This document shows positions 8,600-17,847 of a DNA stretch of 64,000 bases, piece by piece. The DNA lies in contig NZ_CP157575.1 of assembly GCF_051628905.1 (NCBI RefSeq), positions 620,001-684,000 on the forward strand, in the 5' to 3' direction. The stretch's first letter is position 1. The number at the start of each line of letters is the position of its first letter. The notes below the pieces were generated by a model. That model was not told the DNA's origin. It did no database searches and worked only from the letters and a program-made list of their open reading frames with translations. The DNA comes from Asaia sp037151935 (GTDB taxonomy: Bacteria > Pseudomonadota > Alphaproteobacteria > Acetobacterales > Acetobacteraceae). The position numbers were made by a program, and so were the translations under genes.

Positions 8600-8629
8600 G
8601 GCTGTCTCCTCAATTCAGGGGCAGCGGCC

Positions 8630-10369
8630 TCAAGCCGCAAGGGTCTCGAAGACGTCGCCTTCGAAAGATCCGTTCTCGATATGGATGCGGTGCCACAGGG
8701 CGTAGAAAAGCAATACCCAGGCGGCGTGACGCTCGCGCCGACCCGCAGCCCGCGTGAAAAGCGCCTTGATTGTCTCAGGCGCCATCCTTCCCCTGAAGGC
8801 AGCGCTGTTTGCAACGAGCGAACCGAGACGTGCGCCCTGCGCCGCAATCCACTCCCCGACCGGCACGGTAAAGCCCTGTTTGGGTGCGAAAGGCGTAGCA
8901 TCTGGCACATGTTTCTCGACCCAGCGGCGCAGCAGATACTTGCCATGCTTGCCCTGAACCTTGAGCGCATCGGGCAAGGACCAGGCCAGCGCAGACAGGG
9001 CCGGGTCCAGAAGCGGGGTGCGTCCCTCGATCGCATGAGCCATGAGGCAACGATCAAGCTTGATCAGCAGATCATTGGGCAACCATTCGCGCAGATCGAG
9101 CGCCTGTACGGCGCGCAGACGCGTCTCTTCGAACTGGGGAGCGAAATCCGCACGCCATGCCTTGCCGGTTTCGAGCGGACAGATTCCGTCCATCATCCCG
9201 CGACGCCAGGGCAGACGCCCGCCACGCCACCACGGGCGCATGGCGCGACGGTAACGGCCATAGCCGCCGAACAATTCATCGCCCCCCTCACCGCTGAGAA
9301 TGACCGTCACATCCTTGCGCGCCTCACGCGCCAGAAACCAGCTCGGAATAATGGCGTAATCGGCCACCGGGTCATCCAGACAGGCGACGATCTGCGGCAA
9401 ATGACGCCAGACCATCGCTTCGGACACGGTCAGAATCTGATGCTGCGCGCCCATATTGCGAGCCAGTTCCGCCGCCTGAGCGCTTTCATCAACGGCACCC
9501 GTATCGAAACGCGCCGTCCAGGCCAGAGGTGCGCCATTACCCAGACGCGTCATGGCAGCAAGCACCGCGCTGCTATCGATCCCGCCGGACAGGAACATGC
9601 CGAACGGCACATCGGCGCGCTCATGCACCTGAACACTATCCATCAGCGCTGCGTCGAGACGCGCGAGCGCCGTCTCCTCCGTCAGCCCCTTCTCGATCCG
9701 GCCATGGATGGCGGGCCGTTTCGTTGCCCGCTCAAGGGCGCCATCGACAAAGCGCAGGGTCTCGCCAGGCAGGACGCGCATGATGCCGGGATAGATCGTC
9801 TCGCGCCCGGCGACGAATTGCGCCTGCAAAAGCTGATCACGTGCCACGGGCCGTATGGCACGCGGCAGCAAATTCGTAGCCAGCAACACCTGCGGCTCTG
9901 AAGCGAAAATCACCCCGCTCGAAACCTGCGCATAATAAAGCGGCTTGATACCGAACGGATCACGGCTGAGCGCAAGAACCGTCTGGGGGCCGCTCTCATC
10001 GAGCAGGGCAATCGCGTACATGCCACGTAGTTCGAAGGTGTACTGCGTATCGTCGAGCGGCCAGAGAAAAAGCGGGGATTCGCAATCGCTCCCCGTCTTG
10101 AATGGCGCATCGACCAATCTCTGGCGCAAGGCCGGATCGTTATAGATTTCGCCATTGGCAACCAGAGCCGTCGAGCCCTGAATGAGCGGCTGGGCACCGC
10201 CTTCAAGGTCGACAATCGACAGACGCCTGTGCACCAAGGCGGCAGAACCCGTCTCGTAAAACCCCTCGCCGTCGGGTCCGCGATGACGCAGCGCCTGGGC
10301 CATGAGCTTCAGAATGACCGGGTCGGGCTTGTGACCGGGTAGACAGGCAATGCCCGCAATGCCGCACAT
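8630..10369 (-). CDS. asnB: Asparagine synthetase, glutamine-hydrolysing
   Basis: 579 residues with the two-domain AsnB plan. The N-terminal glutaminase begins with the Cys nucleophile right after Met (MCGIAGIA) and has RHRGPDGEG and RRLSIVD. The C-terminal synthetase carries the PP-loop LSGGIDSSAVLA near residue 258 and GEGGDELFGGYGRYR. It transfers ammonia from glutamine to a carboxylate, usually aspartate. Lying beside two glycosyltransferases, it might instead amidate a sugar acid of a surface polysaccharide, as some AsnB paralogues in such loci do; the sequence does not decide. Only three bases separate it from the glycosyltransferase stop-start junction upstream. Confidence 0.9.
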   Translation of the reverse strand: MCGIAGIACLPGHKPDPVILKLMAQALRHRGPDGEGFYETGSAALVHRRLSIVDLEGGAQPLIQGSTALVANGEIYNDPALRQRLVDAPFKTGSDCESPLFLWPLDDTQYTFELRGMYAIALLDESGPQTVLALSRDPFGIKPLYYAQVSSGVIFASEPQVLLATNLLPRAIRPVARDQLLQAQFVAGRETIYPGIMRVLPGETLRFVDGALERATKRPAIHGRIEKGLTEETALARLDAALMDSVQVHERADVPFGMFLSGGIDSSAVLAAMTRLGNGAPLAWTARFDTGAVDESAQAAELARNMGAQHQILTVSEAMVWRHLPQIVACLDDPVADYAIIPSWFLAREARKDVTVILSGEGGDELFGGYGRYRRAMRPWWRGGRLPWRRGMMDGICPLETGKAWRADFAPQFEETRLRAVQALDLREWLPNDLLIKLDRCLMAHAIEGRTPLLDPALSALAWSLPDALKVQGKHGKYLLRRWVEKHVPDATPFAPKQGFTVPVGEWIAAQGARLGSLVANSAAFRGRMAPETIKALFTRAAGRRERHAAWVLLFYALWHRIHIENGSFEGDVFETLAA

Positions 10370-10372
10370 GCG

Positions 10373-11443
10373 CTAGCGGGCTCCGCCTTGACGCGATGCC
10401 ATGGCAGACAAAAACGCGTCCCAGCGTGCCAGAACGGTCGGGGCCGAGAACTCACGCTCGAAACGCGCCCGCCCGTTGCTGGCAAGACGCGCGGCGAGTG
10501 CCGGCGTTTCGAGAACGCGTCCGATGGATTCAGCCAGTGCCTGCGGGTCCTCCACAGGCGACAAGAGACCATCTTCTGTGCCCGATAATACCTCTTCGGG
10601 GCCCTGAATCGCGCTGGCGACGACAGGGCGCGCCGCAGAAAGCGCCTCGATCACCACATTGCCCAAAGGCTCGATACGCGACGGACAGACGAGAAGATCG
10701 CAGGCTTTCAACCAGGCACCGCTATCCTGCACCCAGCCCGGCATATGCACGCGATCCGACACGCCCTCGCTCGCGGCGAGCGCCGTCAGGGCCTCGCGCT
10801 CCGGCCCCTCACCAGCGATCACGAGATGAACGCCAGGCAGCGCCTTCATGGCGCGTATGAGCACATCGAAAGCCTTGTTGCGGTGCAGTCGCCCAAGCGA
10901 CAGAATGAATTTCTGTCCCTCTGCCACACAGGAAGGGCGTTGGGGCGTCACACTCGCCAGATCCGCCGCAAAATTGGGCAGATAATGCACGTTATCCGCG
11001 GGCCAGCCTTCGGCGATCATCCAGCGGACGAGCCCTCGCGTGTTGCCGATGAGATCGGAACAGCGCCGGTAATTGGCGAGATCGTAATATCCGCCCAGAC
11101 GCCCGGCCATCGGCCAGGGGCCTTTGGGCAGCATACGCGCGGCGCGGCTCATCCAGGCAATGACAATCTGCGGCTCGAATTCCGTAAGGCTTCGACGCAG
11201 CCGCGGCGTCGTCATAAAATCGAGGCGCCCGCCAAAACGCATCGCTTCGGTCCTGACGCCATTGGCTTTCAGCCGGGATTCACGCGCAGGGTCACGACGC
11301 AGAACAGCACGCACATCATGGCCGGAATCGTGCTGCGCCATACAAAGACGCTCATAAAACAGCTCGGCGCCACCACTCGGGGCGCCAGCCATGACATGGG
11401 CGATGCGCAACGCAGAAGACGGAAGAAGACGCGTCTGGCTCAT
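10373..11443 (-). CDS. Glycosyltransferase family 4
   Basis: About 356 residues from the ATG at 11443. It has the GT-B fold with an N-terminal acceptor domain (HVMAGAPSGGAELFYERL) and a C-terminal GT4 domain (ILSLGRLHRNKAFDVLIRA, EGPEREAL, the EPLGNVVIEALSAARPVVAS donor-binding motif). It transfers a sugar from a nucleotide donor, probably to lipopolysaccharide core or another surface glycan. The frame is open to 11494, but that start would run into the upstream GT9 gene; the ATG at 11443 has AAGGA about ten bases before it. Upstream is a heptosyltransferase-like gene, downstream asnB. Confidence 0.88.
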   Translation of the reverse strand: MSQTRLLPSSALRIAHVMAGAPSGGAELFYERLCMAQHDSGHDVRAVLRRDPARESRLKANGVRTEAMRFGGRLDFMTTPRLRRSLTEFEPQIVIAWMSRAARMLPKGPWPMAGRLGGYYDLANYRRCSDLIGNTRGLVRWMIAEGWPADNVHYLPNFAADLASVTPQRPSCVAEGQKFILSLGRLHRNKAFDVLIRAMKALPGVHLVIAGEGPEREALTALAASEGVSDRVHMPGWVQDSGAWLKACDLLVCPSRIEPLGNVVIEALSAARPVVASAIQGPEEVLSGTEDGLLSPVEDPQALAESIGRVLETPALAARLASNGRARFEREFSAPTVLARWDAFLSAMASRQGGAR

Positions 11444-11450
11444 GACTGTT

Positions 11451-12350
11451 CTATCCTTCATCCGCCAGAAGCGCACAAGCTTCCTGCACGACACGCTCGG
11501 TTGAAAGCCCGGCTATCGGCGCTTCGCCCTCAGGACCTGGGGCCGCGACAAAACGCGCCTTCGGTCCGGTCGGGGCGTATTCCGATGCGCGGCTCGGGCC
11601 GAATAATCCGAGCGTCGGCACAGCCGCCGCCGCCGCGAGATGCATCAGCCCGGAATCGTTTCCCACGAAAAGCGCGCAGCGCCGAAGCAGCGCCGTGACA
11701 AGCCCAAGTTCGGCCTGCCCCCCGAGATCGACAGCACCCTCCAGCGTGACCAGAACGGGCATGGCGCGGGCACGCTCCTCCTCACCGGGGCCGTAAAAAA
11801 TAGCGGGTACCAGGCCGTGCGCCTGCATTGCGCGACCGAGCGCAATGAACTTCTCGGCAGGCCAGATCTTGCCATCCCAATTAGCTGTGGGTGCCAGAGC
11901 GCAATAACGTCCGCTATCCGGCAGCGCCTGTCCTGCAAGGCCGGTCTGCTCGGGGCGAGACCAGGCCTGAGGCAAGAGCGACGGTCGGTCGCGAAACAGT
12001 GCTGCAAGGTGACCGATACGCGCGCCCGGTCTGCGACCGCCCCGCAGAATGCGACGACGCAGCGTCGGCAGAAAAAGCGACACGCCCGAACCGCGCAGAT
12101 CGACGACCATGTCCCACCACCGGCCGAAACAGGCCCACCACAGAGACACCCAATGCAGATCGTAGCGCCGTTTGCTGACCACGATCACGCGCTCGACATG
12201 CGGACAGGCCTCGAAATAGGACGCAGCAACAGGCCCGCAGGCTATGGTGAAGCGCGCCTCGGGGTAGCGCCGTATCAACTCCGCCAGTGCGCCCGAGGAA
12301 ATAACCGCATCGCCGAGGCGGTTGGCCGTGATGAACAGGATCCGTTTCAT
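11451..12350 (-). CDS. Glycosyltransferase family 9 (heptosyltransferase-like)
   Basis: 299 residues. It shows the WaaF/WaaC pattern: MKRILFITANRLGDAVISSGAL at the N-terminus, APTANWDGKIWPAEKFIAL in the middle, and FVGNDSGLMHLAAAAAVPTLGLFGPS near the C-terminus, the ADP-heptose-binding region. Such enzymes add heptose to the inner core of lipopolysaccharide. Its ATG overlaps the dnaQ stop by four bases, so it is co-translated with housekeeping genes upstream. The exact acceptor sugar is unknown. Confidence 0.88.
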   Translation of the reverse strand: MKRILFITANRLGDAVISSGALAELIRRYPEARFTIACGPVAASYFEACPHVERVIVVSKRRYDLHWVSLWWACFGRWWDMVVDLRGSGVSLFLPTLRRRILRGGRRPGARIGHLAALFRDRPSLLPQAWSRPEQTGLAGQALPDSGRYCALAPTANWDGKIWPAEKFIALGRAMQAHGLVPAIFYGPGEEERARAMPVLVTLEGAVDLGGQAELGLVTALLRRCALFVGNDSGLMHLAAAAAVPTLGLFGPSRASEYAPTGPKARFVAAPGPEGEAPIAGLSTERVVQEACALLADEG

Positions 12351-13024
12351 TGCCGCCAGATCGGCTCCTTGAGGCCGGACACGAATTTCTCATGCGCCGC
12401 CATCGTTTCCTCGTCCGGCGGTGCCATGGGGCGCGGTTTGCGGTCCGCATTGGCACGATAGGTGGCAACCCCGCCGCCGCTACCCGAGACGGCAAGACCG
12501 AGCCCGCGCTGACGACCGCCCATCAATTCGAGATAGACCTCGGAGAGCAGCTTGCAATCGAGCAGCGCATTATGGGTTGTACGTGCCGAAAGATCGATGT
12601 CGTGGCGACGGCACAGAGCATCGAGCGAGTTGGGCAGGCCAGGGTAACGCTTCTTGGCCATTTCGAGCGTATCGACCATGCGCTTGCGGTCGAGAGGCGG
12701 CTTGCCGCAGGCTTTCAGCTCCGCGTTGATAAAGCCGAAATCGAAAGGTGCGTTATGCGCGATCATTTCGTCTTCACCAATGAAAGCGAGAAATCCGTCC
12801 GCTATCTCGGCAAATTTCGGCTTGTCGAGCAGATCGTCGAGCGTAAAGCCATGCACACGGCTCGCCTCTGGCGGCACGTCGCGCTCGGGATTGATCAGCA
12901 CATGAAAATTCTCGCCCGTCGGCAGATCGTCGATAAGCTCCAAAGCGGCGATCTCGATCACGCGATCTCCCGTCGCCGGGTCCAGCCCCGTGGTTTCCGT
13001 ATCGAAAAGGATCGACCGTTTCAT
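12347..13024 (-). CDS. dnaQ: DNA polymerase III epsilon subunit (proofreading exonuclease)
   Basis: 225 residues with the DEDDh exonuclease motifs: FDTETTG at residues 7-13 (Exo I), HNAPFDFGFINAEL (Exo II) and THNALLDCKLL (Exo III with its His). The family removes mispaired 3' ends as part of the replicative polymerase core. The C-terminal 40 residues, poorly conserved, would bind the alpha subunit. The ATG overlaps the coaE stop by four bases. The order aroE-coaE-dnaQ is a conserved alphaproteobacterial neighbourhood, which supports the assignment over other DEDDh nucleases. Confidence 0.94.
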   Translation of the reverse strand: MKRSILFDTETTGLDPATGDRVIEIAALELIDDLPTGENFHVLINPERDVPPEASRVHGFTLDDLLDKPKFAEIADGFLAFIGEDEMIAHNAPFDFGFINAELKACGKPPLDRKRMVDTLEMAKKRYPGLPNSLDALCRRHDIDLSARTTHNALLDCKLLSEVYLELMGGRQRGLGLAVSGSGGGVATYRANADRKPRPMAPPDEETMAAHEKFVSGLKEPIWRQ

Positions 13025-13614
13025 CGGGCTCTCTCCAGACTCGTTATCAGGCGTTTCAGTTGCCGGGCGGTATGGCCACGCGAGAGCCCATTGCGCAACA
13101 GATGATCGGCGCGTCTGTTACGTTCGCGGTCGCTCATCTGTCGCGCCAGAAGCTGACGGGCCTGCTCCCCGCTCAGCGATCGGCGCCTCATGACACGACG
13201 CAGACGCACGGCGAGAGGCGCTGTCACCACGACTACGGCATCGCAATCGCGATCGGCGCCTGTTTCGAACAGGAGCGGGATATCGAGCACACAGATTCTG
13301 ACCCCACGCCGCGCCATACGCCGCAGAAAAGCCCGTCGCTCATCGCGCACCAGAGGGTGAATGATCGCTTCAAGCGCGGCGATCTCCTGCGGATGCCCTA
13401 TGACGGCCTGACGCAGCGCCACACGGTCGACCGCATGGTCACGCACAGCCTGCGGCCAGCGTTGCGCAATGGCGGCAACGGCCTTGCCGCCTTTCGCCTG
13501 CAAGCCATGCACGGCCAGATCGGCGTCGAAAACGGGCCAGCCCGCCCGGCGCATGAAGCGCGCCACGGTCGTCTTGCCAGCGCCCATCCCCCCAGTGAGA
13601 CCCAGAACGATCAT
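13021..13614 (-). CDS. coaE: Dephospho-CoA kinase
   Basis: 197 residues. The P-loop is GGMGAGKTT at residues 8-16, followed by the DADLAVH motif and LDIPLLFETG, all typical of CoaE. It phosphorylates the 3'-hydroxyl of dephospho-CoA in the last step of coenzyme A synthesis. Length agrees with the family (about 200). Its ATG lies 18 bases after the aroE stop, and its stop overlaps the dnaQ start. Confidence 0.95.
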   Translation of the reverse strand: MIVLGLTGGMGAGKTTVARFMRRAGWPVFDADLAVHGLQAKGGKAVAAIAQRWPQAVRDHAVDRVALRQAVIGHPQEIAALEAIIHPLVRDERRAFLRRMARRGVRICVLDIPLLFETGADRDCDAVVVVTAPLAVRLRRVMRRRSLSGEQARQLLARQMSDRERNRRADHLLRNGLSRGHTARQLKRLITSLERAR

Positions 13615-13632
13615 ATCAGCGCGGCAACCCCG

Positions 13633-14472
13633 TCACTCAAGCGTCTCGACAAGACGGGCGCGCAGAACGGGGTCAGCCTCGGGATAGACGCCGAACCAGG
13701 CGTCGAAACCCGGCCGTGCCTGATTGATCAGCATGCCGAGCCCGTCGACACCTTTAAGGCCACGGGCCCGTGCGGCAGCCAGAAGCGGCGTTTCGAGCGG
13801 CATATAGACGATATCCGATACCACGAGCGCCTTATCGGCCTTTGTCAGGCAGCTTGCCCAGTCGTGTCCCTCCTGCCCCGCCATACCGAGCGAGGTGGTG
13901 TTCACCAGCAGGTCGAATTCGGCAAGGCAGTCTGTCCAGCCTGACCAGTCGATCACATCCCCATTGCCAAGCGCCGCCACGATATTTTCTGCACGGCTTC
14001 TGGTACGATTGGCCAGAGCGAGCGTGCACCCGGCATCGAGCAAGGCGGCACAGACCGCGCGCGAGGCTCCGCCCGCCCCGAGAACCAGTGCCTTGCGGGG
14101 CAGGGTTACCCCGGCCTCGCGCAGAGAGTCCAGATAGCCCAACCCATCGGTGCATTCGCCCCGTATCTGCCCATCGGGCTCGAAAACCAGCGTGTTGACC
14201 GAACCTGCGCGCTGCGCCGACGCACCATGCCGGTCGACGAGCGCAAAAGCGGCTTCCTTATGCGGAATCGTGACATTGAGCCCGGCAAAGCCGAGCGCCT
14301 GCAAGGCGCGGATACCTCGCTCGAAATGCTCGGGCGCGAGCGGCAGGCGCAGATAGAGCCCATCGATACCGTAGCGGGCGCACCAGTAATTATGGAGAAT
14401 GGGCGAGCGGGTATAGGTCAGCGGCCACCCCGTTACGGCGGCGAGCTTCGGCACACCCTCGAGAAAAAGCAC
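13633..14472 (-). CDS. aroE: Shikimate dehydrogenase
   Basis: About 280 residues from a GTG at 14472. The substrate-binding part shows VTGWPLTYTRSPILHNYW and NVTIPHKEAAFAL with its Lys; the NADP-binding part shows VLGAGGASRAVCAALLDAG and ANRTRSRAENI. It reduces 3-dehydroshikimate to shikimate in aromatic amino-acid synthesis. The frame is open to a TTG at 14565, but that start would overlap the upstream gene by 64 bases and add a tail the family lacks. GTG 14472 or GTG 14454 fit the usual N-terminus better; neither has a strong Shine-Dalgarno site. Confidence 0.9.
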   Translation of the reverse strand: MLFLEGVPKLAAVTGWPLTYTRSPILHNYWCARYGIDGLYLRLPLAPEHFERGIRALQALGFAGLNVTIPHKEAAFALVDRHGASAQRAGSVNTLVFEPDGQIRGECTDGLGYLDSLREAGVTLPRKALVLGAGGASRAVCAALLDAGCTLALANRTRSRAENIVAALGNGDVIDWSGWTDCLAEFDLLVNTTSLGMAGQEGHDWASCLTKADKALVVSDIVYMPLETPLLAAARARGLKGVDGLGMLINQARPGFDAWFGVYPEADPVLRARLVETLE

Positions 14473-14501
14473 CCCGAGCGCCGCACGGGCCTCGTCGAGG
14501 C

Positions 14502-15275
14502 TCAGCCCTCCTTCGAGATGGCGTTCCAGTAGAGCGGCAATAGCCGCGCCAGTCTCTGTGCCCAAGATTTCTGTCCTGTCTCGTCTTCTATCAGATCCTG
14601 ACGGATCTCGATCTCCAGATAGGGCAGATCGGCCCGCTCTGCGTGATAGGGCACGGTATAATCCGATGTAGCTGTCAGAACATAGGGTTCATTATCGCCC
14701 ACACAGAGATCGCCCTCCTGCCGCAGCAGATCGAGCATTATTGTTGCCGAGCGCGTATCGCGGTGATGCAGAATGCCGACATGCCACGGGCGCGCCACAC
14801 CGTTCATGGCTGGCGTGAAGCTGTGCAGGGCAATCAGCGCCGTCGGCCCCTTTCTGGCACGCAGGATCTCCGCAATGCAGTCATGATAGGGGTGCAGTAT
14901 CTCGCGTTCGCGCCGCGCCCGACAGGCGGCTGACAGTGCCTTGTTGGCAGGGATTTCGGTTCGGTCAGACACCGCCGGGATGGAGGTCGGATGACCGGGC
15001 GCGCGATTGCTGTCGATGACTAGGCGCGAATAGACCTGCTCGACCAGATCGGCCTCAAGCAGGCGTGAAAGCGCGACGCCCACACCATGAATGCCGATAT
15101 CCCAGGCGATATGGCGCTCCCATTCGGGCTCATCCACACCCAGACGATCCAGACAGCGCGGAACGGCACGGCCTGCGTGATCGCTGACCAGCACGAACGG
15201 AACCTCGGCTGTCGCCTTCGTGATTCGGAAGGGCGCCGGATCTTCGGGGCCGAGAAGAGGCAGAAAACCGCTCAT
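14502..15275 (-). CDS. N-formylglutamate amidohydrolase-like protein
   Basis: 257 residues. Motifs of the HutG/N-formylglutamate amidohydrolase family are visible: LVSDHAGRAVP, DIGIHGVGVALSRLLEA, SRLVIDSNR, ALHSFTPAMNG and LEIEIRQDLI. These are zinc-dependent hydrolases that release formate or similar groups from N-acyl amino acids. No other histidine-degradation genes lie nearby, so a role in the hut pathway is not supported and a general amidohydrolase is as likely. It begins the long minus-strand run that continues with aroE, and is divergent from argH with about 60 bases between start codons. Confidence 0.85.
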   Translation of the reverse strand: MSGFLPLLGPEDPAPFRITKATAEVPFVLVSDHAGRAVPRCLDRLGVDEPEWERHIAWDIGIHGVGVALSRLLEADLVEQVYSRLVIDSNRAPGHPTSIPAVSDRTEIPANKALSAACRARREREILHPYHDCIAEILRARKGPTALIALHSFTPAMNGVARPWHVGILHHRDTRSATIMLDLLRQEGDLCVGDNEPYVLTATSDYTVPYHAERADLPYLEIEIRQDLIEDETGQKSWAQRLARLLPLYWNAISKEG

Positions 15276-15336
15276 GAATTGCGCGCACCATGCTGACTGA
15301 CTAGGTTAGCGTCTTCTTGACCATAATCCCTACGCC

Positions 15337-16761
15337 ATGGACAACCCCGTGACCGAGACCGAAACCAGACTGGCCAACCCGCAATGGGGCGGCCGCTTCG
15401 CCGCTGGCCCTGCCGCCATCATGGCCGATATCAACGCCTCGATCGAGTTCGACCGGAAATTATGGCGTCAGGACATACGCGGCTCGCTGGCCCATGCCGC
15501 CATGCTGGCACGGGTCGGGCTGCTGACTGCCGCCGAGGAACAGGAAATCCGCGACGGGCTGCATGGCATCGCCAGCGACATCGAGGCAGGCAATTTCGAG
15601 TTCTCGCAGGACCTCGAAGATATCCACATGAATATCGAGGCGCGTCTGTCCGAGCGTATCGGCGAGGCTGGCAAGCGCCTGCACACAGCACGCTCGCGCA
15701 ACGACCAGGTAGCAACCGATTTCCGTCTCTGGGTGCGCGATGCCATTGACGGCATCAGCGGTCAGATCACGGCGCTCATGCGCTCTCTCGCCACGCGCGC
15801 ACTGCAACACGCAGCCGATGCCATGCCGGGCTTCACTCATCTTCAGGTGGCGCAGCCGGTCACATTCGGTCATCACCTGCTCGCCTATGTCGAGATGCTG
15901 TCTCGTGACCGCGACCGCCTGCGCGATGCCCGCGCGCGTCTGAACGAATGCCCTCTGGGCTCGGCAGCACTGGCTGGCACGTCTTTTCCGATCGACCGTC
16001 GCTTCACGGCGTCCCTGCTGGAGTTCGACCGCCCCACGGCGAACTCCCTCGATTCCGTCTCCGATCGTGACTTCGCGCTCGAATACCTCTCGGCACTTTC
16101 TCTGCTGGGCATGCATCTGTCGCGTCTGTCCGAAGAGCTGGTGCTCTGGTGCTCTGCTCCGTTCAGTTTCGTGCGTCTTTCCGACGGCTTTACGACGGGC
16201 TCATCCATCATGCCGCAGAAGAAAAACCCTGACGCCGCCGAACTGGTTCGTGCCAAGGTCGGGCGTATCACCGGCGATTTCATGGGCCTGCTGATGGTCA
16301 TGAAGGGCCTGCCCCTCGCCTATGCCAAGGACACGCAGGAGGACAAGGAGCCGGTTTTCGACGCCACCGAAGCCGCAACCCTGTCGCTGGCCGCCATGGA
16401 CGGCATGATCCGCGACATGACGGCCAATACCGACAAAATGCGCGCCCTCGCGGGGGCCGGTTTCGCCACAGCCACCGATCTGGCTGACTGGCTGGTACGC
16501 GTGCCGCGCCTCCCCTTCCGCACGGCGCATCACGTCACCGGGCGTCTGGTCGGCATGGCCGAGGCCAAGGGCTGCGATCTGGCCGATCTCACGCTTGAGG
16601 AAATGCAGAGCGTCGAGGCCCGGATCGATGCCAGCATCTTCGATGTACTGACCGTCGAGTCCTCTCTCGCCTCGCGCACCAGCGAGGGCGGCACCGCCCC
16701 GGAAAACGTCACCCGCGCCGCACAGGCCTGGCTGACACGCCTTCAGGAAAATGCTGCATGA
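15337..16761 (+). CDS. argH: Argininosuccinate lyase
   Basis: 474 residues of the fumarase/aspartase superfamily. It contains TARSRNDQVATDFRLW near residue 120, the HLQVAQPVTFGHHLLAY His region, and the signature GSSIMPQKKNPDAAELVRAK around residue 290, which holds the mobile catalytic Ser loop. It splits argininosuccinate into arginine and fumarate. Length is normal for ArgH with a slightly longer N-terminus. The stop overlaps the start of a tiny lipoprotein gene by four bases (ATGA). Confidence 0.97.
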   Translation: MDNPVTETETRLANPQWGGRFAAGPAAIMADINASIEFDRKLWRQDIRGSLAHAAMLARVGLLTAAEEQEIRDGLHGIASDIEAGNFEFSQDLEDIHMNIEARLSERIGEAGKRLHTARSRNDQVATDFRLWVRDAIDGISGQITALMRSLATRALQHAADAMPGFTHLQVAQPVTFGHHLLAYVEMLSRDRDRLRDARARLNECPLGSAALAGTSFPIDRRFTASLLEFDRPTANSLDSVSDRDFALEYLSALSLLGMHLSRLSEELVLWCSAPFSFVRLSDGFTTGSSIMPQKKNPDAAELVRAKVGRITGDFMGLLMVMKGLPLAYAKDTQEDKEPVFDATEAATLSLAAMDGMIRDMTANTDKMRALAGAGFATATDLADWLVRVPRLPFRTAHHVTGRLVGMAEAKGCDLADLTLEEMQSVEARIDASIFDVLTVESSLASRTSEGGTAPENVTRAAQAWLTRLQENAA

Positions 16762-16895
16762 CACTCTCAGCCCGCCTGCTCTGCCTTTCCCTGCTCGGCG
16801 CGGTCATGCTGACCGGCTGCGGTAAAAAAGGCGCGCCCCATGCCCCCGGCCCGGCAAGCGTCATCACCTATCCACATTCCTACCCACCGGAATAA
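16758..16895 (+). CDS. lptM: Tiny lipoprotein, LptM/YifL-like
   Basis: 45 residues, easily missed. A signal peptide (MTLSARLLCLSLLGAVM) ends in the lipobox LTG-C21, followed at once by GKKGAPHAPGP. The GCGKKGAP start of the mature part is the mark of LptM (YifL), a small outer-membrane lipoprotein that helps the LPS translocon LptDE mature. The ATG overlaps the argH stop (ATGA), so expression is coupled to argH, as in other Alphaproteobacteria where it sits between argH and lysA. Its 3' end overlaps the end of the convergent gluQ gene by 32 bases. Here lysA is about 6.8 kb away. Confidence 0.82.
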   Translation: MTLSARLLCLSLLGAVMLTGCGKKGAPHAPGPASVITYPHSYPPE

Positions 16896-17718
16896 TTTCC
16901 CCAGCGCTCAAAACCCGCCGCGCTAGAGCGATCAGCTCCGGTGCGGTCAGGCCCTTTTCACGTAAGGCCCGCAGACTTTCCGCGCCATCGCGCTTTGAGA
17001 GCTTTCTTCCGGCTTCGTCGCAGATCAGCCCATGATGGGCGTAGAGCGGCTCGGGAAAGCCGAGCAGCTCCTGCAAAACGCGGTGCACTGACGTTGCCTC
17101 GAACAGATCTGCCCCGCGTGTCACCAGCGTAATCCCCTGGCGCGCATCGTCACATATGACGCAAAGATGGTAGGATACCCCATTATCGCGGCGCCCGAGC
17201 ACGACATCGCCGAAAGCGGCCGCCTGCCCCACGATCCGCCGGCCGTCCAGTTCCTGCCATGAGGGCGTAACGCCCAGCCGCGTGAGAGCCTTTTCCATAT
17301 TCAGCCGCCAGACGTATGGCCCGTTCGGCCTATGCACCGCCTCGCGACAGGGACCGCCGTAAACCGGGCTGCCATCCGGGGCAAACCCCTGCGCGCTGGC
17401 CTGCACCTGCGCGCGGGAGCAGGTGCAGGCATAGACCAGACCTTCCCGACGCAGGCGATCGAGAGTCGCGCGGTAGAAGGGAAGATGATCCGATTGTCTG
17501 AGTATCGCTTCGCTGCTTGCGAGACCGAGCCATTGCAGATCGTCCAGAAGAGCCTGACCGAAACGCGGCAGGCAGCGCTGCATGTCGATATCTTCGATAC
17601 GAATCAGAAACTTGCCCTGCGCGCCTGCCATCTCACGCGCATGGCAGGCCGAGGCGACATGACCAAGATGCAGATAGCCGGTCGGGCTCGGCGCGAAACG
17701 TGTGCGAAATCCTGTCAT
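16864..17718 (-). CDS. gluQ: Glutamyl-Q tRNA(Asp) synthetase
   Basis: About 284 residues from the ATG at 17718, which has AAGG close upstream; the frame extends to a GTG at 17742 with no ribosome site. It looks like the catalytic half of a glutamyl-tRNA synthetase without the anticodon-binding domain: FAPSPTGYLHLGHVASA (HIGH-like motif), the zinc-binding-like CTCSRAQ region, and KLSKRDGAESLR (KMSKS-like). GluQ attaches glutamate to queuosine in tRNA-Asp. The short length sets it apart from GltX. It runs convergent to argH-lptM. Confidence 0.9.
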   Translation of the reverse strand: MTGFRTRFAPSPTGYLHLGHVASACHAREMAGAQGKFLIRIEDIDMQRCLPRFGQALLDDLQWLGLASSEAILRQSDHLPFYRATLDRLRREGLVYACTCSRAQVQASAQGFAPDGSPVYGGPCREAVHRPNGPYVWRLNMEKALTRLGVTPSWQELDGRRIVGQAAAFGDVVLGRRDNGVSYHLCVICDDARQGITLVTRGADLFEATSVHRVLQELLGFPEPLYAHHGLICDEAGRKLSKRDGAESLRALREKGLTAPELIALARRVLSAGEIIPVGRNVDR

Positions 17719-17847
17719 CAAACCTTCGCTTGCCCTGCTCACTGAAAGCTGAAATAGTCACGTTCATAAGACAGACGGCGCGTATCTATAGGCGCTGGTT
17801 TCCCGTCGCGCTTGAGATAATCCGATCGTGCCGCCCTGTAAAAGAGG

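Noticed and set aside
8201..9901. 566-residue plus-strand frame
   Set aside because: It lies across pyrC and asnB on the other strand, is Arg/His-rich, and has no recognisable motif; long antisense frames are expected in GC-rich DNA.
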